Assembly: GCF_002006995.1 (NCBI RefSeq)
Contig: NZ_MRUL01000001.1
Span: 1-64,000 of the forward strand
Reading direction: 5' to 3'
Source: Izhakiella australiensis
GTDB lineage: Bacteria; Pseudomonadota; Gammaproteobacteria; Enterobacterales; Enterobacteriaceae
Length of the DNA: 64,000 nt
Part shown: positions 8,114 through 18,680 of the stretch, in pieces
How positions within the stretch are numbered: position 1 is the first letter of the stretch
How the letters are laid out: each line of letters opens with the position of its first letter
Translations under genes and position numbers: made by a program
The notes under the pieces: model-generated
Databases searched by the model: none
Told to the model about the DNA's origin: nothing
What the model saw: only the letters and a program-made list of their open reading frames with translations

Positions 8114-9418
8114 ATGACTCCACGTACTCAACAAATCGCACAGCTTAACAATGAGTGGCAGCAGGCACGCTGGCAGGGGATCACCCGCCCTTACAGCGCT
8201 GAACAGGTTATCTCGCTGCGCGGCTCGTTAAATCCGGCCTGTACTTTGGCAGAACAGGGGGCGAACCGGCTCTGGCGACTGCTCAACGGCGGCGCCAGTA
8301 AGGGCTATATCAATAGCCTGGGCGCGTTAACGGGTGGTCAGGCTTTACAACAGGCAAAAGCGGGCATTGAAGCGATTTATCTTTCCGGCTGGCAGGTCGC
8401 GGCTGATGCTAATCTGGCGGGCAGCATGTATCCGGATCAGTCACTTTATCCGGCAAACTCCGTACCGGACGTGGTGGCGAGGATCAACAACAGCTTTCAG
8501 CGCGCCGATCAGATCCAGTGGGCAAATCAGATAGAGCCGGGCGATCCGCGCTACGTTGATTACTTTCTGCCGATCGTTGCGGATGCTGAAGCCGGCTTCG
8601 GCGGCGTGCTGAACGCCTTCGAACTGATGAAGGGGATGATCCGCGCCGGTGCGTCGGCGGTGCATTTTGAGGATCAGCTGGCCGCCGTTAAAAAATGCGG
8701 CCATATGGGGGGCAAGGTTCTGGTGCCGACTCAGGAAGCCATTCAGAAGCTGGTATCTGCCCGGCTGGCGGCGGATGTGATGGCGGTGCCGACGGTGCTG
8801 ATTGCTCGTACCGATGCCGATGCCGCCGATCTGCTGACTTCAGATTGCGACCCGTGGGATGAAGAGTTTCTGACCGGAGAGCGCACCGCGGAAGGATTCT
8901 TCCGTACGCACGCAGGCATTGAGCAGGCGATCAGCCGCGGACTGGCCTACGCTCCCTATGCCGACGTGCTGTGGTGCGAAACCTCTAAACCCGACTTAGC
9001 TCAGGCGAAGCGCTTCGCTGACGCTATCCACGCGCGCTATCCTGGCAAGCTGCTGGCCTATAACTGCTCGCCTTCTTTTAACTGGAAGAAAAACCTGGAC
9101 GATGCCGCTATCGCCAGTTTTCAGCAGAGCCTGGCGGACATGGGCTATGTTTTCCAGTTCATTACGCTGGCCGGTATCCACAGTATGTGGTTCAACATGT
9201 TCGACCTGGCCCACGCCTACGCCCAGGGCGAAGGCATGAAGCACTACGTCGAGAAGGTCCAGCAGCCGGAGTTCTCGGCGATCTCACAGGGATACACTTT
9301 CTCCTCCCATCAGCAGGAAGTCGGCACCGGCTATTTTGACCGCGTTACCAACATCATTCAGGGAGGACGCTCGTCGGTCACTGCATTAACCGGTTCAACA
9401 GAAGAGCAGCAGTTCTGA
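8114..9418 (+). CDS. aceA: isocitrate lyase
   Basis: AceA splits isocitrate into succinate and glyoxylate, the entry step of the glyoxylate shunt. The protein is 434 residues, identical in length to E. coli AceA. The signature KKCGHMGGK with catalytic Cys195 is present. The gene lies 15 bp after aceB with AAAGGAGAA as ribosome site. A stem-loop follows before aceK, as expected for an operon in which aceA is expressed far more than aceK. Confidence 0.98.
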   Translation: MTPRTQQIAQLNNEWQQARWQGITRPYSAEQVISLRGSLNPACTLAEQGANRLWRLLNGGASKGYINSLGALTGGQALQQAKAGIEAIYLSGWQVAADANLAGSMYPDQSLYPANSVPDVVARINNSFQRADQIQWANQIEPGDPRYVDYFLPIVADAEAGFGGVLNAFELMKGMIRAGASAVHFEDQLAAVKKCGHMGGKVLVPTQEAIQKLVSARLAADVMAVPTVLIARTDADAADLLTSDCDPWDEEFLTGERTAEGFFRTHAGIEQAISRGLAYAPYADVLWCETSKPDLAQAKRFADAIHARYPGKLLAYNCSPSFNWKKNLDDAAIASFQQSLADMGYVFQFITLAGIHSMWFNMFDLAHAYAQGEGMKHYVEKVQQPEFSAISQGYTFSSHQQEVGTGYFDRVTNIIQGGRSSVTALTGSTEEQQF

Positions 9419-9426
9419 GTCGCCGT

Positions 9427-9449
9427 GCCTCCCCGCCCGCGTGGGAGGC
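9427..9449 (+). promoter_or_regulatory. aceA-aceK intercistronic stem-loop
   Basis: GCCTCCC pairs with GGGAGGC across a nine-base GC-rich loop, followed by TATTTT. In E. coli the aceA-aceK gap also carries stem-loops that lower aceK expression, so attenuation or mRNA protection is the likely role here. Confidence 0.65.
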
Positions 9450-9476
9450 TATTTTACCGCGTGATGAGGATTCCGG

Positions 9477-11210
9477 ATGCCACCTTTTGATCTCCTTATC
9501 GCCCAAACTATCCTGCAAGGGTTTGATGCTCAGTATGGACGCTTTCTGGAAATAACCGCAGGCGCTCAGCAGCGCTTTGAGCAGGCAGACTGGCAGGGCA
9601 TCCAGCAGGCGATGAAAGCCCGTATTCATTTGTATGACCATCACGTTGGGTTGGTTACGGCACAGCTACGCTGCATCGCCCGACAGCACGAATTAGATCA
9701 GGTCGTTATGCAGCGGGTAAAGCGCATTTACACCGACCTGCTGCCTGATTATCCGCGCTTTGAAATTGCCGAAAGCTTTTACAATTCGGTGTACTGCCGC
9801 CTGTTTGGCCATCAGGCTATGACCGACGATCGCCTGTTTATTTTTAGCTCTCAGCCGGAGCAGCGTTTTCACAGCCAGTCGAGACCATTGAGCAAATGCT
9901 GGCAGGTGCGAGACGACCTGCCCGCCATGTTAAGCCGTATGCTGGATGATTTACCGCTGCGCCTGCCCTGGCAAAATAAGACCCGGGATATTGCCAGCGT
10001 GAATGCCCATCTGCGGGAAAACTTTCCCGCCAGTGAGCTTCAGCAGGCGGAACTTGAAGTGTTCAACGAACTGTTTTACCGCAACAAGGCCGCCTGGCTG
10101 GTCGCGAAGCTGCACCTTGCCTCTGGCAGCTTCGTTTTCTTATTGCCGATCCATCGTACCGACCAGGGAGAGCTGTTTATTGATACCTGCCTGACGCGTC
10201 GCCGTGAGGCCAGTATCGTATTCGGCTTTGCCCGTGCCTATTTCATGGTATACGCCCCCGAACCCGCAGCGCTGGTAGACTGGCTGCGCGATATCCTGCC
10301 GGGTAAAACCACCGCTGAACTCTATATGGCGATTGGCTGCCAGAAACACGGTAAAACCGAAAGCTATCGCGAATACTTGCGCCATCTGACCGCCAGCGAC
10401 GACGCTTTTATCCTCGCACCCGGCGTGCCGGGTATGGTGATGCTGGTATTTACCTTGCCAGGATTCGACCGGGTATTTAAGGTGATCAAAGACCGCTTCG
10501 CCCCGCAAAAAGAGGTCACCGAGGCGCAGGTGCGCCAATGCTATATGCGGGTCAAAGAGCACGATCGCGTCGGACGGATGGCCGATACCCAGGAGTTTGA
10601 ATTTTTCGCTCTGGAGCGCGAGCGAATCAGCCCACAACTGATGGCCGCGATGCAGCGGGATATTGCCGACAAGCTAAGCGTTAGCGGCCGCTGGCTTATC
10701 ATCCGCCATCTGTATATTGAACGTAAAATGATTCCGCTGAACCTGTGGCTGGAACAGGCCAACGACCAGCAGCGCCACGATGCCATTGAAGAGTACGGCA
10801 ACGCGATTAAGCAACTGGCCGCCGCCGATATTTTCCCCGGAGATATGCTATTTAAAAACTTCGGCGTCACCCGCCATGGTCGGGTGGTGTTCTACGATTA
10901 TGACGAAATCAGCACCATGACTGAGCTGCATTTTCGCCAGGTTCCCGCCGCTCGCTACCCGGAAGATGAGCTCAGTGCCGAACCCTGGTACAGCGTGGCG
11001 CCGGAAGATGTGTTCCCGGAAACGTTTCGCCACTACCTCTGTGCGGATAAGCGGCTGGGAAGTCTTTTAGAAAACCAGCATCCGGAGCTTTTCGACCCCG
11101 GCTGGTGGCAGCATATCCAGCAGCGGCTGCGTGACGGGCATATTGAGGATGTTTTTGCTTACCGGCGCCGTCAGCGGTTTTGCAACCGTTCTTCATCTAA
11201 CGCACGCTGA
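9477..11210 (+). CDS. aceK: isocitrate dehydrogenase kinase/phosphatase
   Basis: AceK reversibly phosphorylates isocitrate dehydrogenase and so directs isocitrate into the glyoxylate shunt. The 577-residue protein matches the E. coli length of 578. Characteristic blocks are [42 protein letters not shown] and, in the kinase domain, [18 protein letters not shown] with YDYDEI. The last nine residues (after YRRRQRF) differ from E. coli and are encoded at the edge of the repeat array that starts downstream, so the C-terminal tail seems to have been reshaped by a repeat insertion. Third gene of aceBAK. Confidence 0.97.
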   Translation: MPPFDLLIAQTILQGFDAQYGRFLEITAGAQQRFEQADWQGIQQAMKARIHLYDHHVGLVTAQLRCIARQHELDQVVMQRVKRIYTDLLPDYPRFEIAESFYNSVYCRLFGHQAMTDDRLFIFSSQPEQRFHSQSRPLSKCWQVRDDLPAMLSRMLDDLPLRLPWQNKTRDIASVNAHLRENFPASELQQAELEVFNELFYRNKAAWLVAKLHLASGSFVFLLPIHRTDQGELFIDTCLTRRREASIVFGFARAYFMVYAPEPAALVDWLRDILPGKTTAELYMAIGCQKHGKTESYREYLRHLTASDDAFILAPGVPGMVMLVFTLPGFDRVFKVIKDRFAPQKEVTEAQVRQCYMRVKEHDRVGRMADTQEFEFFALERERISPQLMAAMQRDIADKLSVSGRWLIIRHLYIERKMIPLNLWLEQANDQQRHDAIEEYGNAIKQLAAADIFPGDMLFKNFGVTRHGRVVFYDYDEISTMTELHFRQVPAARYPEDELSAEPWYSVAPEDVFPETFRHYLCADKRLGSLLENQHPELFDPGWWQHIQQRLRDGHIEDVFAYRRRQRFCNRSSSNAR

Positions 11211-11576
11211 CGGCGCCCGTTCTTCATCTTTCGCGCGCTGACGGCGTTGGCAGCGTCAGGCCACCCCGGTCACATACTGGTGTATGCTCGCGGGGATGAC
11301 CTTCCTTGCCGCCTTGTCAGCGCACGAAAGCTATTGAACGGGTTCTGCATCATTCACTGGTTGATTGCAGTCGCCGGGTCAGGCTACTCCGGTCTCATAC
11401 GGGTGTATGCTCGCGGGGATGACCTTCCTTGCCGCCTTGCCAGCGCACGAAAGCGATTGAACGGGTTCTGCATCTTTCGCGCGCTGACAGCGTTGGCGGC
11501 GTCAGGCCACCCCGGTCACATACGGGTGTATGCTCGCGGGGATGGCCTTTCTTGCCGCCTTGCCAGCCCACGAAAG
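11187..11576. repeat. tandem array of three ERIC-like elements, period 123 bp
   Basis: Three copies of a 103-bp element lie at 11228-11330, 11351-11453 and 11474-11576, separated by 20-bp spacers that are themselves repeated. The landmark TGTATGCTCGCGGGGATG begins at 11281, 11404 and 11527, exactly 123 bp apart. On the reverse strand each copy reads GGCAAGGCGGCAAG...GAGCATACACCCGTATGTGAC, the same layout as the rRNA spacer element. Copies 1 and 3 have terminal inverted repeats CTTTCGCGCGCTG; the left arm of copy 2 has decayed. A 29-bp direct repeat (11187-11215 and 11218-11246) precedes the array and includes the aceK stop. Confidence 0.85.
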
Positions 11577-11603
11577 CGATTGAACGGGTTCTGCAGCTTT
11601 GAT

Positions 11604-12959
11604 TCACGGGGTTGGTGAGGTATTCAAGGGTAATTGTTTAATGTACGCATTGATAAATTTCTCTCCTCGTACTCTGACGGTCGCTATTGTCTGGTCAAAG
11701 TCGGGGATATGATCGCTGAAAATGGTTCTCAATTTTTCGATAAAAAGAGAGTCCGTTGCTAAATGTTGCTGATAAATCTGCTGGCACGTTGCTGCTTCTG
11801 CGGAGAAATCATCATTGATGAGAGGAATAATCGCGCCAAACGGGAAAACCTTGCTTATATCAGTATTAAAGTTTTTGCTGTAGAAGTTTATAAAATGAGA
11901 GGAGTCGGTATTTTCCGGTAAATCGTGTTGAAATCCGGTAAATTTACGCATGGCTAAAAAACTCTCCGGTTGGGCAGCGATAGCCATTTGTGGAACCAGG
12001 CCGAGAGTTGAGCCATTATCAATGGTTATTATATGGGGCGTATCTTCTGTATCAAAAACAACCCCCAGATTTTCTGCCGCATAATTCCAGGGATCTACGT
12101 TTCCAACAATTGCGGAGACCAACAAATTCATTTTTATTTCGGACTGAAGTCGTTTTTTTAGCAGGGGACAGATCGCTTTCATCAGTCCGGTATAGTCTGC
12201 ATCCAATGATTTGTAGGTCTCTTTATCCTCTTTATTAAGAAAAAAGGGATGGGGATATTTAAGGTTTTTTGTCGGGCAGAGGACGAGGTCGTTTTGCTTT
12301 TGTATTACGTCTTTGATTTTTCTTTGTAATGTTAAGAAATCCAAGGTCTTATCGCTTTGGATAAAATTTATAACACTATGCTGCTTTTTGATTTCTTCTC
12401 CGGTGAGAAAAGCTTTATCGTTATCGCATATAAAAACGCCCATATCCTGGTAGTTAACTATTTCTGAAGCGAATCGCGCTGAAGTGACTTTATCATCAAT
12501 TTTTTCTGCGGGTGTAAAAAGCGTGTCAGGCGAATGGCTGAAAAATAACTTATATATGTAAGACGCCATGCACTCTTTAGCCGCCGCCGCAGTATTGGCG
12601 CACTTTTGGGTTTGGTTAATGGCTATCGGATCTACTGAGGCAATGATCTTCTTCACCCTGAAATCCCTCCCGCATATATTTGATCTGAATGCCGGAAAGC
12701 TGCCGCCGGCCAGACCTTCCTGACAGACTAAATCCTCTCTTTTTAATTGGACTTTTTCGGGGAAATTGATGTTGTATTCAACACTCCAGTTATCTTTTGC
12801 TAATTTTTCTCTACGTTTTTGGCTGGAACCCTGCTCATATTTACTGAGGCTTTCAGACGTGTTTCTGACTTTCTGAATATTGACTTCAGTCGGTGATACG
12901 GTAGATAAGGTCGTTGCTGACGCCGCAGCGTCAGACTTTGAGGGGATTGCCGTAATCAT
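11604..12959 (-). CDS. orphan protein with kinase-fold pattern, candidate secreted effector
   Basis: I do not recognise this 451-residue protein. It has no signal peptide or membrane segment. The first 50 residues are rich in Ser, Thr and Ala, as in type III secretion leaders. The rest shows an order typical of kinase-like folds: a glycine-rich loop EGLAGGSFPAF (81-91), RVKK (Lys103/104), GNVDPWNYAAENLGVVFD (286-303) resembling the catalytic loop of PI4-kinase or HipA-like enzymes, and TIDNG (312-316, Asp314) in place of DFG. The gene is visibly AT-richer than aceK and iclR. AGGA eight bases before the ATG supports the start. It sits where E. coli has arpA. Kinase activity and secretion are inferences. 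Confidence 0.7.
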   Translation of the reverse strand: MITAIPSKSDAAASATTLSTVSPTEVNIQKVRNTSESLSKYEQGSSQKRREKLAKDNWSVEYNINFPEKVQLKREDLVCQEGLAGGSFPAFRSNICGRDFRVKKIIASVDPIAINQTQKCANTAAAAKECMASYIYKLFFSHSPDTLFTPAEKIDDKVTSARFASEIVNYQDMGVFICDNDKAFLTGEEIKKQHSVINFIQSDKTLDFLTLQRKIKDVIQKQNDLVLCPTKNLKYPHPFFLNKEDKETYKSLDADYTGLMKAICPLLKKRLQSEIKMNLLVSAIVGNVDPWNYAAENLGVVFDTEDTPHIITIDNGSTLGLVPQMAIAAQPESFLAMRKFTGFQHDLPENTDSSHFINFYSKNFNTDISKVFPFGAIIPLINDDFSAEAATCQQIYQQHLATDSLFIEKLRTIFSDHIPDFDQTIATVRVRGEKFINAYIKQLPLNTSPTP

Positions 12960-13049
12960 TTACTTATTCCTGTCACTCAAAATCATAAGTTATAAGTTAA
13001 CGATGGCCGCTTCTTTCAATTTATGACTTTAAACAGGAAAATCATCAGG

Positions 13050-13637
13050 TTATAGTCGCTGGTATTTGGTCGTGCATTTCAATATGCCATAGAACAGGCT
13101 GCCGGTTAGTAACGAGGTTAACGCCGGCACGCCCTGAGTAATAATGTAACCGGCTACGCCGCCAGCGACAGATGCCGCAATAGCGCAGAGGCCAATTAGC
13201 GGCGTATCGGCGGGTAGTTCGCCTTGCTGACGCGATTTTTCCAGCACGGCGCGATGACTGCGAATAATAAAATAATCCGTCAGCATAACGCCAATAACCG
13301 GCGGAAAAAAGATGCCTAAAAGCGTCAAAAAATCGACGAATCGATCGAGAATGCCAAAAACCGACAGCAGCGTACTGAACAGGCCGATTATCAGCGTCAG
13401 AATAAGCCAGGACGATTTTTTACCACTGACGATTTCGATAAAGTTTGCCACGCCAAGCGAGGAGGAATAGAGGTTAAGGTCGTTAACCCGTAGTGAAGAA
13501 AAGACAACGACCAGCAGGCCAACGCCTGCGGAGGCCTGTGACATAATGGTGACAACATCGGGCGTATTCAGCTTCATTGCCAGAAATACCGCCAGGCCGT
13601 TTATGAGGCCGGAAGCACAGGGAATGAAGAGGGTAGA
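13050..13637 (-). pseudogene. NCS1 (cytosine permease-like) fragment
   Basis: The readable frame gives about 195 codons resembling the C-terminal half of CodB-type NCS1 permeases, with several hydrophobic segments and LTLLGIFFPPVIGVMLTDYF. A stop codon (TAA) lies in frame at the upstream end near 13638, and no N-terminal half is found; full-length relatives have about 420 residues. An internal ATG at 13577 could start 175 residues, but that would lack the transport core. It is best read as a decaying remnant. The 130 bp up to iclR hold no further gene. Confidence 0.75.
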
Positions 13638-13767
13638 TTATAAAGTCTGATTAAACCTAAAGGTTCGCAGATAAAGGCTCTTTCGGCGCTTTACCTGCGA
13701 GATTTTTAGCGCGCAATGCGCGTTTTCTTGATGCCGGTACTGTTTCATTCTGACCGGCTTTTCTTTA

Positions 13768-14589
13768 TTAATGCGTCCCGCCATATTCTTTCGTAATTTC
13801 TTTCGCCGCCTTGATCACCAGCGCGCCAAGTTCGGTAATGCGGTCATCGGTAATGCGTGAAACCGGCCCGGAAATGGAAATCGCCGCATAGGGTTCGCTA
13901 TGTTCATCATAGATACAAGCCGCCACGCAGCGCAGACCGAGGGCGTGCTCTTCATCATCCAGAGCGTAGCCGCTGCGGCGTGCCTGCGCCAGGTCGGCCT
14001 TCAGGTTCTGCGGCGAGGTCAGCGTGCGCGGCGTGTAGTGATGCAGCCCGCGCTTATGAAGCAGGGCGGAAACCTTCTCTTCGCTCAGATTAGCCAGAAA
14101 AGCTTTACCTGCGCCAGAGGCATGCATCGGCAATTTACCGCCAATCGGCGCCGACATGCGCATCAGCTGCGTACACTGGACCTGATCGATAATCACTGCC
14201 TGATGATCGCTGAAATCCAGCACCGCCAGATTGACCGTTTCGCCCGAGTCCTCCATCAGCTTACGCAGCATCGGATGCACCATTGCCAGCAGATTGCGGC
14301 TTTGTAAAAAGCTGCTGCCGATGACAAAAGCGTGGGCGCCGATGGTCCACAGGCCGAGGTCGCCAACCTGTCGGACAAACCCCATCTGCTGCATAGTCAT
14401 CAGCAGGCGGTGTGTGGTCGAATTCGGCAGACCGGCCTGCTGCGCCAGTTCAGTCAGCGCGATGCTGCTCTGGGCTTCAGCAATATACTCCAGCAGCATC
14501 AAACCACGGGTCAGGGACTGAACCTGACCCGTCGGCTGCTGCGCAGAGCGTGGTTTTTTGCCGCGTTTGGCGGGAGTGGGTGATGCCAT
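13768..14589 (-). CDS. iclR: acetate operon repressor IclR
   Basis: IclR represses aceBAK and itself, responding to glyoxylate and pyruvate. From the ATG at 14589 the protein has 273 residues, close to E. coli. The helix-turn-helix is seen in LTELAQQAGLPNSTTHRLL (about residues 43-61), followed by the effector domain with SAPIGGKLPMHASGAGKAF. I preferred this start over an upstream in-frame one because AGGAGGTG precedes it and MASPTPAKRG matches known IclR N-termini. It is divergent from metH with an IclR box between them. Confidence 0.97.
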   Translation of the reverse strand: MASPTPAKRGKKPRSAQQPTGQVQSLTRGLMLLEYIAEAQSSIALTELAQQAGLPNSTTHRLLMTMQQMGFVRQVGDLGLWTIGAHAFVIGSSFLQSRNLLAMVHPMLRKLMEDSGETVNLAVLDFSDHQAVIIDQVQCTQLMRMSAPIGGKLPMHASGAGKAFLANLSEEKVSALLHKRGLHHYTPRTLTSPQNLKADLAQARRSGYALDDEEHALGLRCVAACIYDEHSEPYAAISISGPVSRITDDRITELGALVIKAAKEITKEYGGTH

Positions 14590-14614
14590 AACACACCTCC
14601 TGAATTTCATTACG

Positions 14615-14629
14615 TGGAAATCATTTTCG
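14615..14629. promoter_or_regulatory. IclR operator upstream of iclR
   Basis: TGGAAATCATTTTCG agrees with the IclR consensus TGGAAATNATTTCCA at 13 of 15 positions. It lies 25 bp before the iclR start and implies autorepression. The site could also affect metH. Confidence 0.75.
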
Positions 14630-14786
14630 TTTAGTGGGAGGGAATTGCAATCAATGCGTAACTGGTCAGATGAGAATGCCGGAGTTAATGCCTTTATCAG
14701 CACTGTTTTCTTTGCCGCCGTATAAAGTTATGACAGTATGGACGGCTGGAAGTCTTTTAGATGAAAGCAGTGCAAGGGGCGTGGCA

Positions 14787-17700
14787 GTGAGTGACAAAAT
14801 GCAGGCGTTAACGCAGCAGTTGACAAAGCGCATTATGGTGCTGGATGGCGGCATGGGAACCATGATCCAGAGCTATAAACTGGAGGAGCACGATTTCCGC
14901 GGCGAACGCTTCGCCGACTGGCAAAGTGACCTGAAGGGGAACAACGATCTGCTGGTATTGACCCGACCGGATATTATTAGCGCGATCCACAATGCTTATC
15001 TGGAAGCGGGGGCGGATATTCTCGAAACCAACACCTTCAACTCCACCACTATCGCCATGGCGGACTATCACATGGAGTCGCTGTCGGCGGAGATAAATTT
15101 TGCCGCGGCCAGGCTGGCGCGCGCCTGTGCCGATGAGTGGACGGCGCGCACGCCGGATCGCCCGCGCTTTGTTGCCGGCGTGCTGGGGCCGACCAACCGC
15201 ACCTGCTCTATTTCACCAGACGTTAACGATCCTGCGTTTCGTAATGTTACTTTTAATCAGCTGGTTAGCGCCTATCGTGAATCAACCCGCGCGCTGATTG
15301 AAGGCGGCGCGGATATCATCCTGATTGAGACTATTTTCGATACCCTCAACGCCAAAGCGGCGATTTTTGCCGTAGAGAGTGAATTCGATGAGCTGGGCAT
15401 CCGGCTGCCGCTGATGATCTCCGGGACCATTACCGATGCTTCCGGCCGCACGCTTTCCGGCCAGACCACCGAAGCATTTTACAATGCGCTACGCCACGCC
15501 GAACCGCTCTCCTTTGGCCTTAACTGCGCGCTTGGCCCGGACGAGCTGCGCCAGTACGTGGCAGAAATGTCGCGCATTGCCGAATGCTACGTTACCGCCC
15601 ATCCCAACGCCGGCCTGCCGAACGCTTTCGGCGAGTACGATCTGGATGCGGATATCATGGCAGAGCAGATTGGCGAGTGGGCGCGCTCAGGCTTTCTCAA
15701 TATCGTCGGCGGCTGCTGCGGTACCACGCCGGAGCATATCGCGGCGATGGTGAACGCTGTCGCCGGCGTCGCACCGCGCGCGCTGCCGGAAGTGCCGGTG
15801 GCCTGTCGTCTTTCCGGACTGGAGCCGCTTAATATTACTGCGGACTCGCTGTTTGTTAATATCGGCGAACGTACCAACGTTACCGGGTCGGCAAAGTTTA
15901 AACGGCTGATTAAAGAAGAAAAATATAACGAAGCGCTGGATGTGGCGCGTCAGCAGGTAGAAAGTGGTGCGCAGATCATCGACATCAACATGGATGAAGG
16001 AATGCTGGATGCGGAAGCGGCAATGGTGCGTTTCCTGAATCTGGTGGCCAGCGAACCGGATATCGCGCGCGTTCCGATAATGATCGACTCGTCAAAATGG
16101 GAAGTCATCGAGAAAGGGCTGCAGTGCATTCAGGGCAAAGGTATTGTTAACTCCATCTCGATGAAAGAAGGCGTGGACATCTTCCTGCATCATGCCCGGC
16201 TGGTCCGCCGCTATGGCGCTGCGGTGGTGGTGATGGCCTTTGATGAGGTCGGGCAGGCCGACACCCGCGAGCGCAAAATCGAGATTTGCCGTCGCGCCTA
16301 TAACATTTTGACCGAAGAGGTCGGCTTTCCACCAGAAGATATTATCTTCGATCCGAATATCTTTGCCGTGGCGACCGGCATTGAAGAGCATAATAACTAT
16401 GCGATGGACTTTATCGGCGCCTGCGAGGATATCAAGCGTGAACTGCCCCATGCGATGATTTCCGGCGGGGTTTCCAATGTCTCCTTCTCCTTTCGCGGCA
16501 ACGATCCGGTCCGCGAAGCAATCCATGCGGTCTTCCTTTATTACGCCATCCGTAACGGTATGGATATGGGCATCGTCAATGCCGGTCAGCTGGCGATTTA
16601 TGACGATTTATCCGCCGAGTTACGTGACGCGGTTGAGGATGTGATCCTTAATCGCCGCGATGACGCCACCGAGCGCATGCTGGAGCTGGCGGAGAAATAT
16701 CGCGGCGCGAAAGGTGACGAGCAGGCGAGCCCTGCGCTGGCGGAGTGGCGCAGTTGGTCGGTGGAAAAGCGACTGGAATATTCGCTGGTGAAAGGTATTA
16801 CCGAATTTATCGAGCAGGATACCGAAGCTGCCCGCCAGCAGGCCAGCCGCCCGATTGAAGTTATCGAAGGGCCGCTGATGGCGGGTATGAACGTGGTGGG
16901 CGATCTGTTTGGCGAAGGAAAAATGTTTTTGCCGCAGGTGGTGAAGTCAGCGCGCGTAATGAAGCAGGCGGTTGCCTGGCTGGAGCCTTACATTGAGGCC
17001 AGCAAGGAGAAGGGCAGTAGCAACGGTAAAATCGTGCTGGCGACGGTCAAGGGCGATGTTCACGATATCGGTAAGAACATCGTTGGCGTGGTGTTGCAAT
17101 GTAACAATTACGAAATTATCGATCTCGGCGTGATGGTGCCCGGCGATAAAATTCTGCAAACGGCGATTGACGAAAAAGTCGATATTATCGGGCTTTCCGG
17201 GCTGATTACCCCTTCGCTGGATGAGATGGTTAACGTGGCGAAAGAGATGGAGCGACGTGGCTTCAGCCTGCCGCTGCTGATTGGCGGCGCTACCACCTCT
17301 AAGGCGCACACGGCGGTGAAAATCGAACAGAACTACAGCGGGCCGACGGTATACGTGCAGAACGCCTCACGTACCGTTGGCGTTGTTTCTGCGCTGCTCT
17401 CATCGACTCAGAAAGAGGACTTTGTGGCGCGCACCCGTAAGGAGTATGAAACGGTGCGCGTTCAGCACGCCCGCAAAAAGCCGCGCACGCCGCCGGTGAC
17501 CTTGCAGGCAGCGCGTGACAATTGCCTGGATTTTGACTGGGATAGCTATACTCCTCCGCCAGCAAAATCAATCGGCGTGAGCGAAGTAAGTGCTAACATC
17601 GATATTTTGCGGCACTACATCGACTGGACGCCATTCTTTATGACCTGGTCGCTGGCCGGCAAGTATCCGCGCATTCTTGAAGATGAGGTTGTGGGTGAAG

Positions 17701-18470
17701 AAGCCCTGCGCCTGTTTCACGACGCGAATGCCATGCTGGATAAGCTGAGCGCGGAAAAAAGCCTTAATCCGCGTGGCGTAGTGGGTATATTCCCGGCAAA
17801 CCGCGTGGGTGACGACATTGAAATATACCGCGATGAGTCTCGCAGTGACGTTATTGAAGTGAGTCATCACTTACGTCAGCAGACGGAGAAAAAGGGCTTT
17901 GCTAATTACTGTATGGCAGATTTCATTGCACCGAAATCCAGCGGCAAAGCTGATTATCTCGGCGCCTTTGCGGTGACCGGCGGGCTGGAAGAGGATGCGT
18001 TGGCCGAGGCCTATGATCGTCAGCATGATGATTATAATAAAATCATGGTGAAAGCCGTTGCCGACCGCCTGGCGGAGGCTTTTGCCGAATACCTGCATGA
18101 GCGCGTGCGCAGAGATATCTGGGGCTACGCCGCCGATGAGAACCTCAGTAACGAGGAGCTGATTCGGGAAAATTATCAGGGTATTCGTCCGGCTCCCGGC
18201 TATCCTGCCTGCCCGGAGCATACCGAAAAAGGCGCTATCTGGAGGCTGCTGGATGCGGAAAAACACACCGGTATGCAGCTAACCGAATCCTATGCAATGT
18301 GGCCTGGCGCTTCAGTTTCCGGCTGGTATTTCAGTCATCCGGAAAGCCGCTATTTTGCCGTGGCGCAGCTGCAACGCGATCAGATTGAAGACTATGCCAC
18401 CCGTAAAAAGATGACCGTAAGCGAGGTGGAACGCTGGCTGGCGCCTAACCTGGGCTACGATGCCGATTAA
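14787..18470 (+). CDS. metH: cobalamin-dependent methionine synthase
   Basis: MetH transfers a methyl group from methyltetrahydrofolate to homocysteine through cobalamin. With the GTG start at 14787 the protein has 1227 residues, the E. coli length. Domains run in order: homocysteine binding (1-325, with zinc cysteines in [10 protein letters not shown]), folate binding (about 350-620), cobalamin cap and binding (650-895, DVHDIGK with His759 as cobalt ligand) and reactivation domain with AdoMet site (900-1227, [12 protein letters not shown]). The ATG upstream in frame gives an implausible N-terminal extension, and AAGGGG lies seven bases before the GTG. The 210 bp after it contain no gene. Confidence 0.97.
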   Translation: MSDKMQALTQQLTKRIMVLDGGMGTMIQSYKLEEHDFRGERFADWQSDLKGNNDLLVLTRPDIISAIHNAYLEAGADILETNTFNSTTIAMADYHMESLSAEINFAAARLARACADEWTARTPDRPRFVAGVLGPTNRTCSISPDVNDPAFRNVTFNQLVSAYRESTRALIEGGADIILIETIFDTLNAKAAIFAVESEFDELGIRLPLMISGTITDASGRTLSGQTTEAFYNALRHAEPLSFGLNCALGPDELRQYVAEMSRIAECYVTAHPNAGLPNAFGEYDLDADIMAEQIGEWARSGFLNIVGGCCGTTPEHIAAMVNAVAGVAPRALPEVPVACRLSGLEPLNITADSLFVNIGERTNVTGSAKFKRLIKEEKYNEALDVARQQVESGAQIIDINMDEGMLDAEAAMVRFLNLVASEPDIARVPIMIDSSKWEVIEKGLQCIQGKGIVNSISMKEGVDIFLHHARLVRRYGAAVVVMAFDEVGQADTRERKIEICRRAYNILTEEVGFPPEDIIFDPNIFAVATGIEEHNNYAMDFIGACEDIKRELPHAMISGGVSNVSFSFRGNDPVREAIHAVFLYYAIRNGMDMGIVNAGQLAIYDDLSAELRDAVEDVILNRRDDATERMLELAEKYRGAKGDEQASPALAEWRSWSVEKRLEYSLVKGITEFIEQDTEAARQQASRPIEVIEGPLMAGMNVVGDLFGEGKMFLPQVVKSARVMKQAVAWLEPYIEASKEKGSSNGKIVLATVKGDVHDIGKNIVGVVLQCNNYEIIDLGVMVPGDKILQTAIDEKVDIIGLSGLITPSLDEMVNVAKEMERRGFSLPLLIGGATTSKAHTAVKIEQNYSGPTVYVQNASRTVGVVSALLSSTQKEDFVARTRKEYETVRVQHARKKPRTPPVTLQAARDNCLDFDWDSYTPPPAKSIGVSEVSANIDILRHYIDWTPFFMTWSLAGKYPRILEDEVVGEEALRLFHDANAMLDKLSAEKSLNPRGVVGIFPANRVGDDIEIYRDESRSDVIEVSHHLRQQTEKKGFANYCMADFIAPKSSGKADYLGAFAVTGGLEEDALAEAYDRQHDDYNKIMVKAVADRLAEAFAEYLHERVRRDIWGYAADENLSNEELIRENYQGIRPAPGYPACPEHTEKGAIWRLLDAEKHTGMQLTESYAMWPGASVSGWYFSHPESRYFAVAQLQRDQIEDYATRKKMTVSEVERWLAPNLGYDAD

Positions 18471-18680
18471 AATGCGACAGGTGGCTTATTTCAGCGCCGG
18501 GCGGGCATCTCCTGCAGCTGTTTCCAGTGAAAGTAAGTGGGTACTCACTTTTATTTCTGCGGAAGAGGATGCTGCCTGAAAGGACTTAGTCTGGCCTGTC
18601 AGCTCATAAAGCCAGTCAGGCTGCCTGACGAGAATTCTGCGGCTGACTGCCGGGCTGGCGGATATGGTCGGGCTTTTTGC

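Noticed and set aside
11228-11576. Possible CRISPR array
   Set aside because: Repeats are 103 bp and the 20-bp spacers are nearly identical to each other; CRISPR needs short repeats and distinct spacers.
11247-11618. Open frame of 123 codons with a 41-residue internal period, and a matching reverse frame
   Set aside because: The period is one third of the 123-bp DNA repeat. It is a by-product of the ERIC-like array staying in frame, with no ribosome site and no protein-like composition.
14590-14703. Longer iclR start
   Set aside because: It would cross the IclR operator, while AGGAGGTG directly precedes the internal ATG at 14589.
14634-14786. Longer metH start giving 51 extra residues
   Set aside because: The extension runs through the iclR-metH promoter region and is unrelated to MetH; the GTG at 14787 gives the exact 1227-residue family length.
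18471-18680. Open frame of 143 codons from 18537 after metH
   Set aside because: It overlaps the well-supported reverse acyltransferase gene for most of its length and has no recognisable motif or ribosome site.
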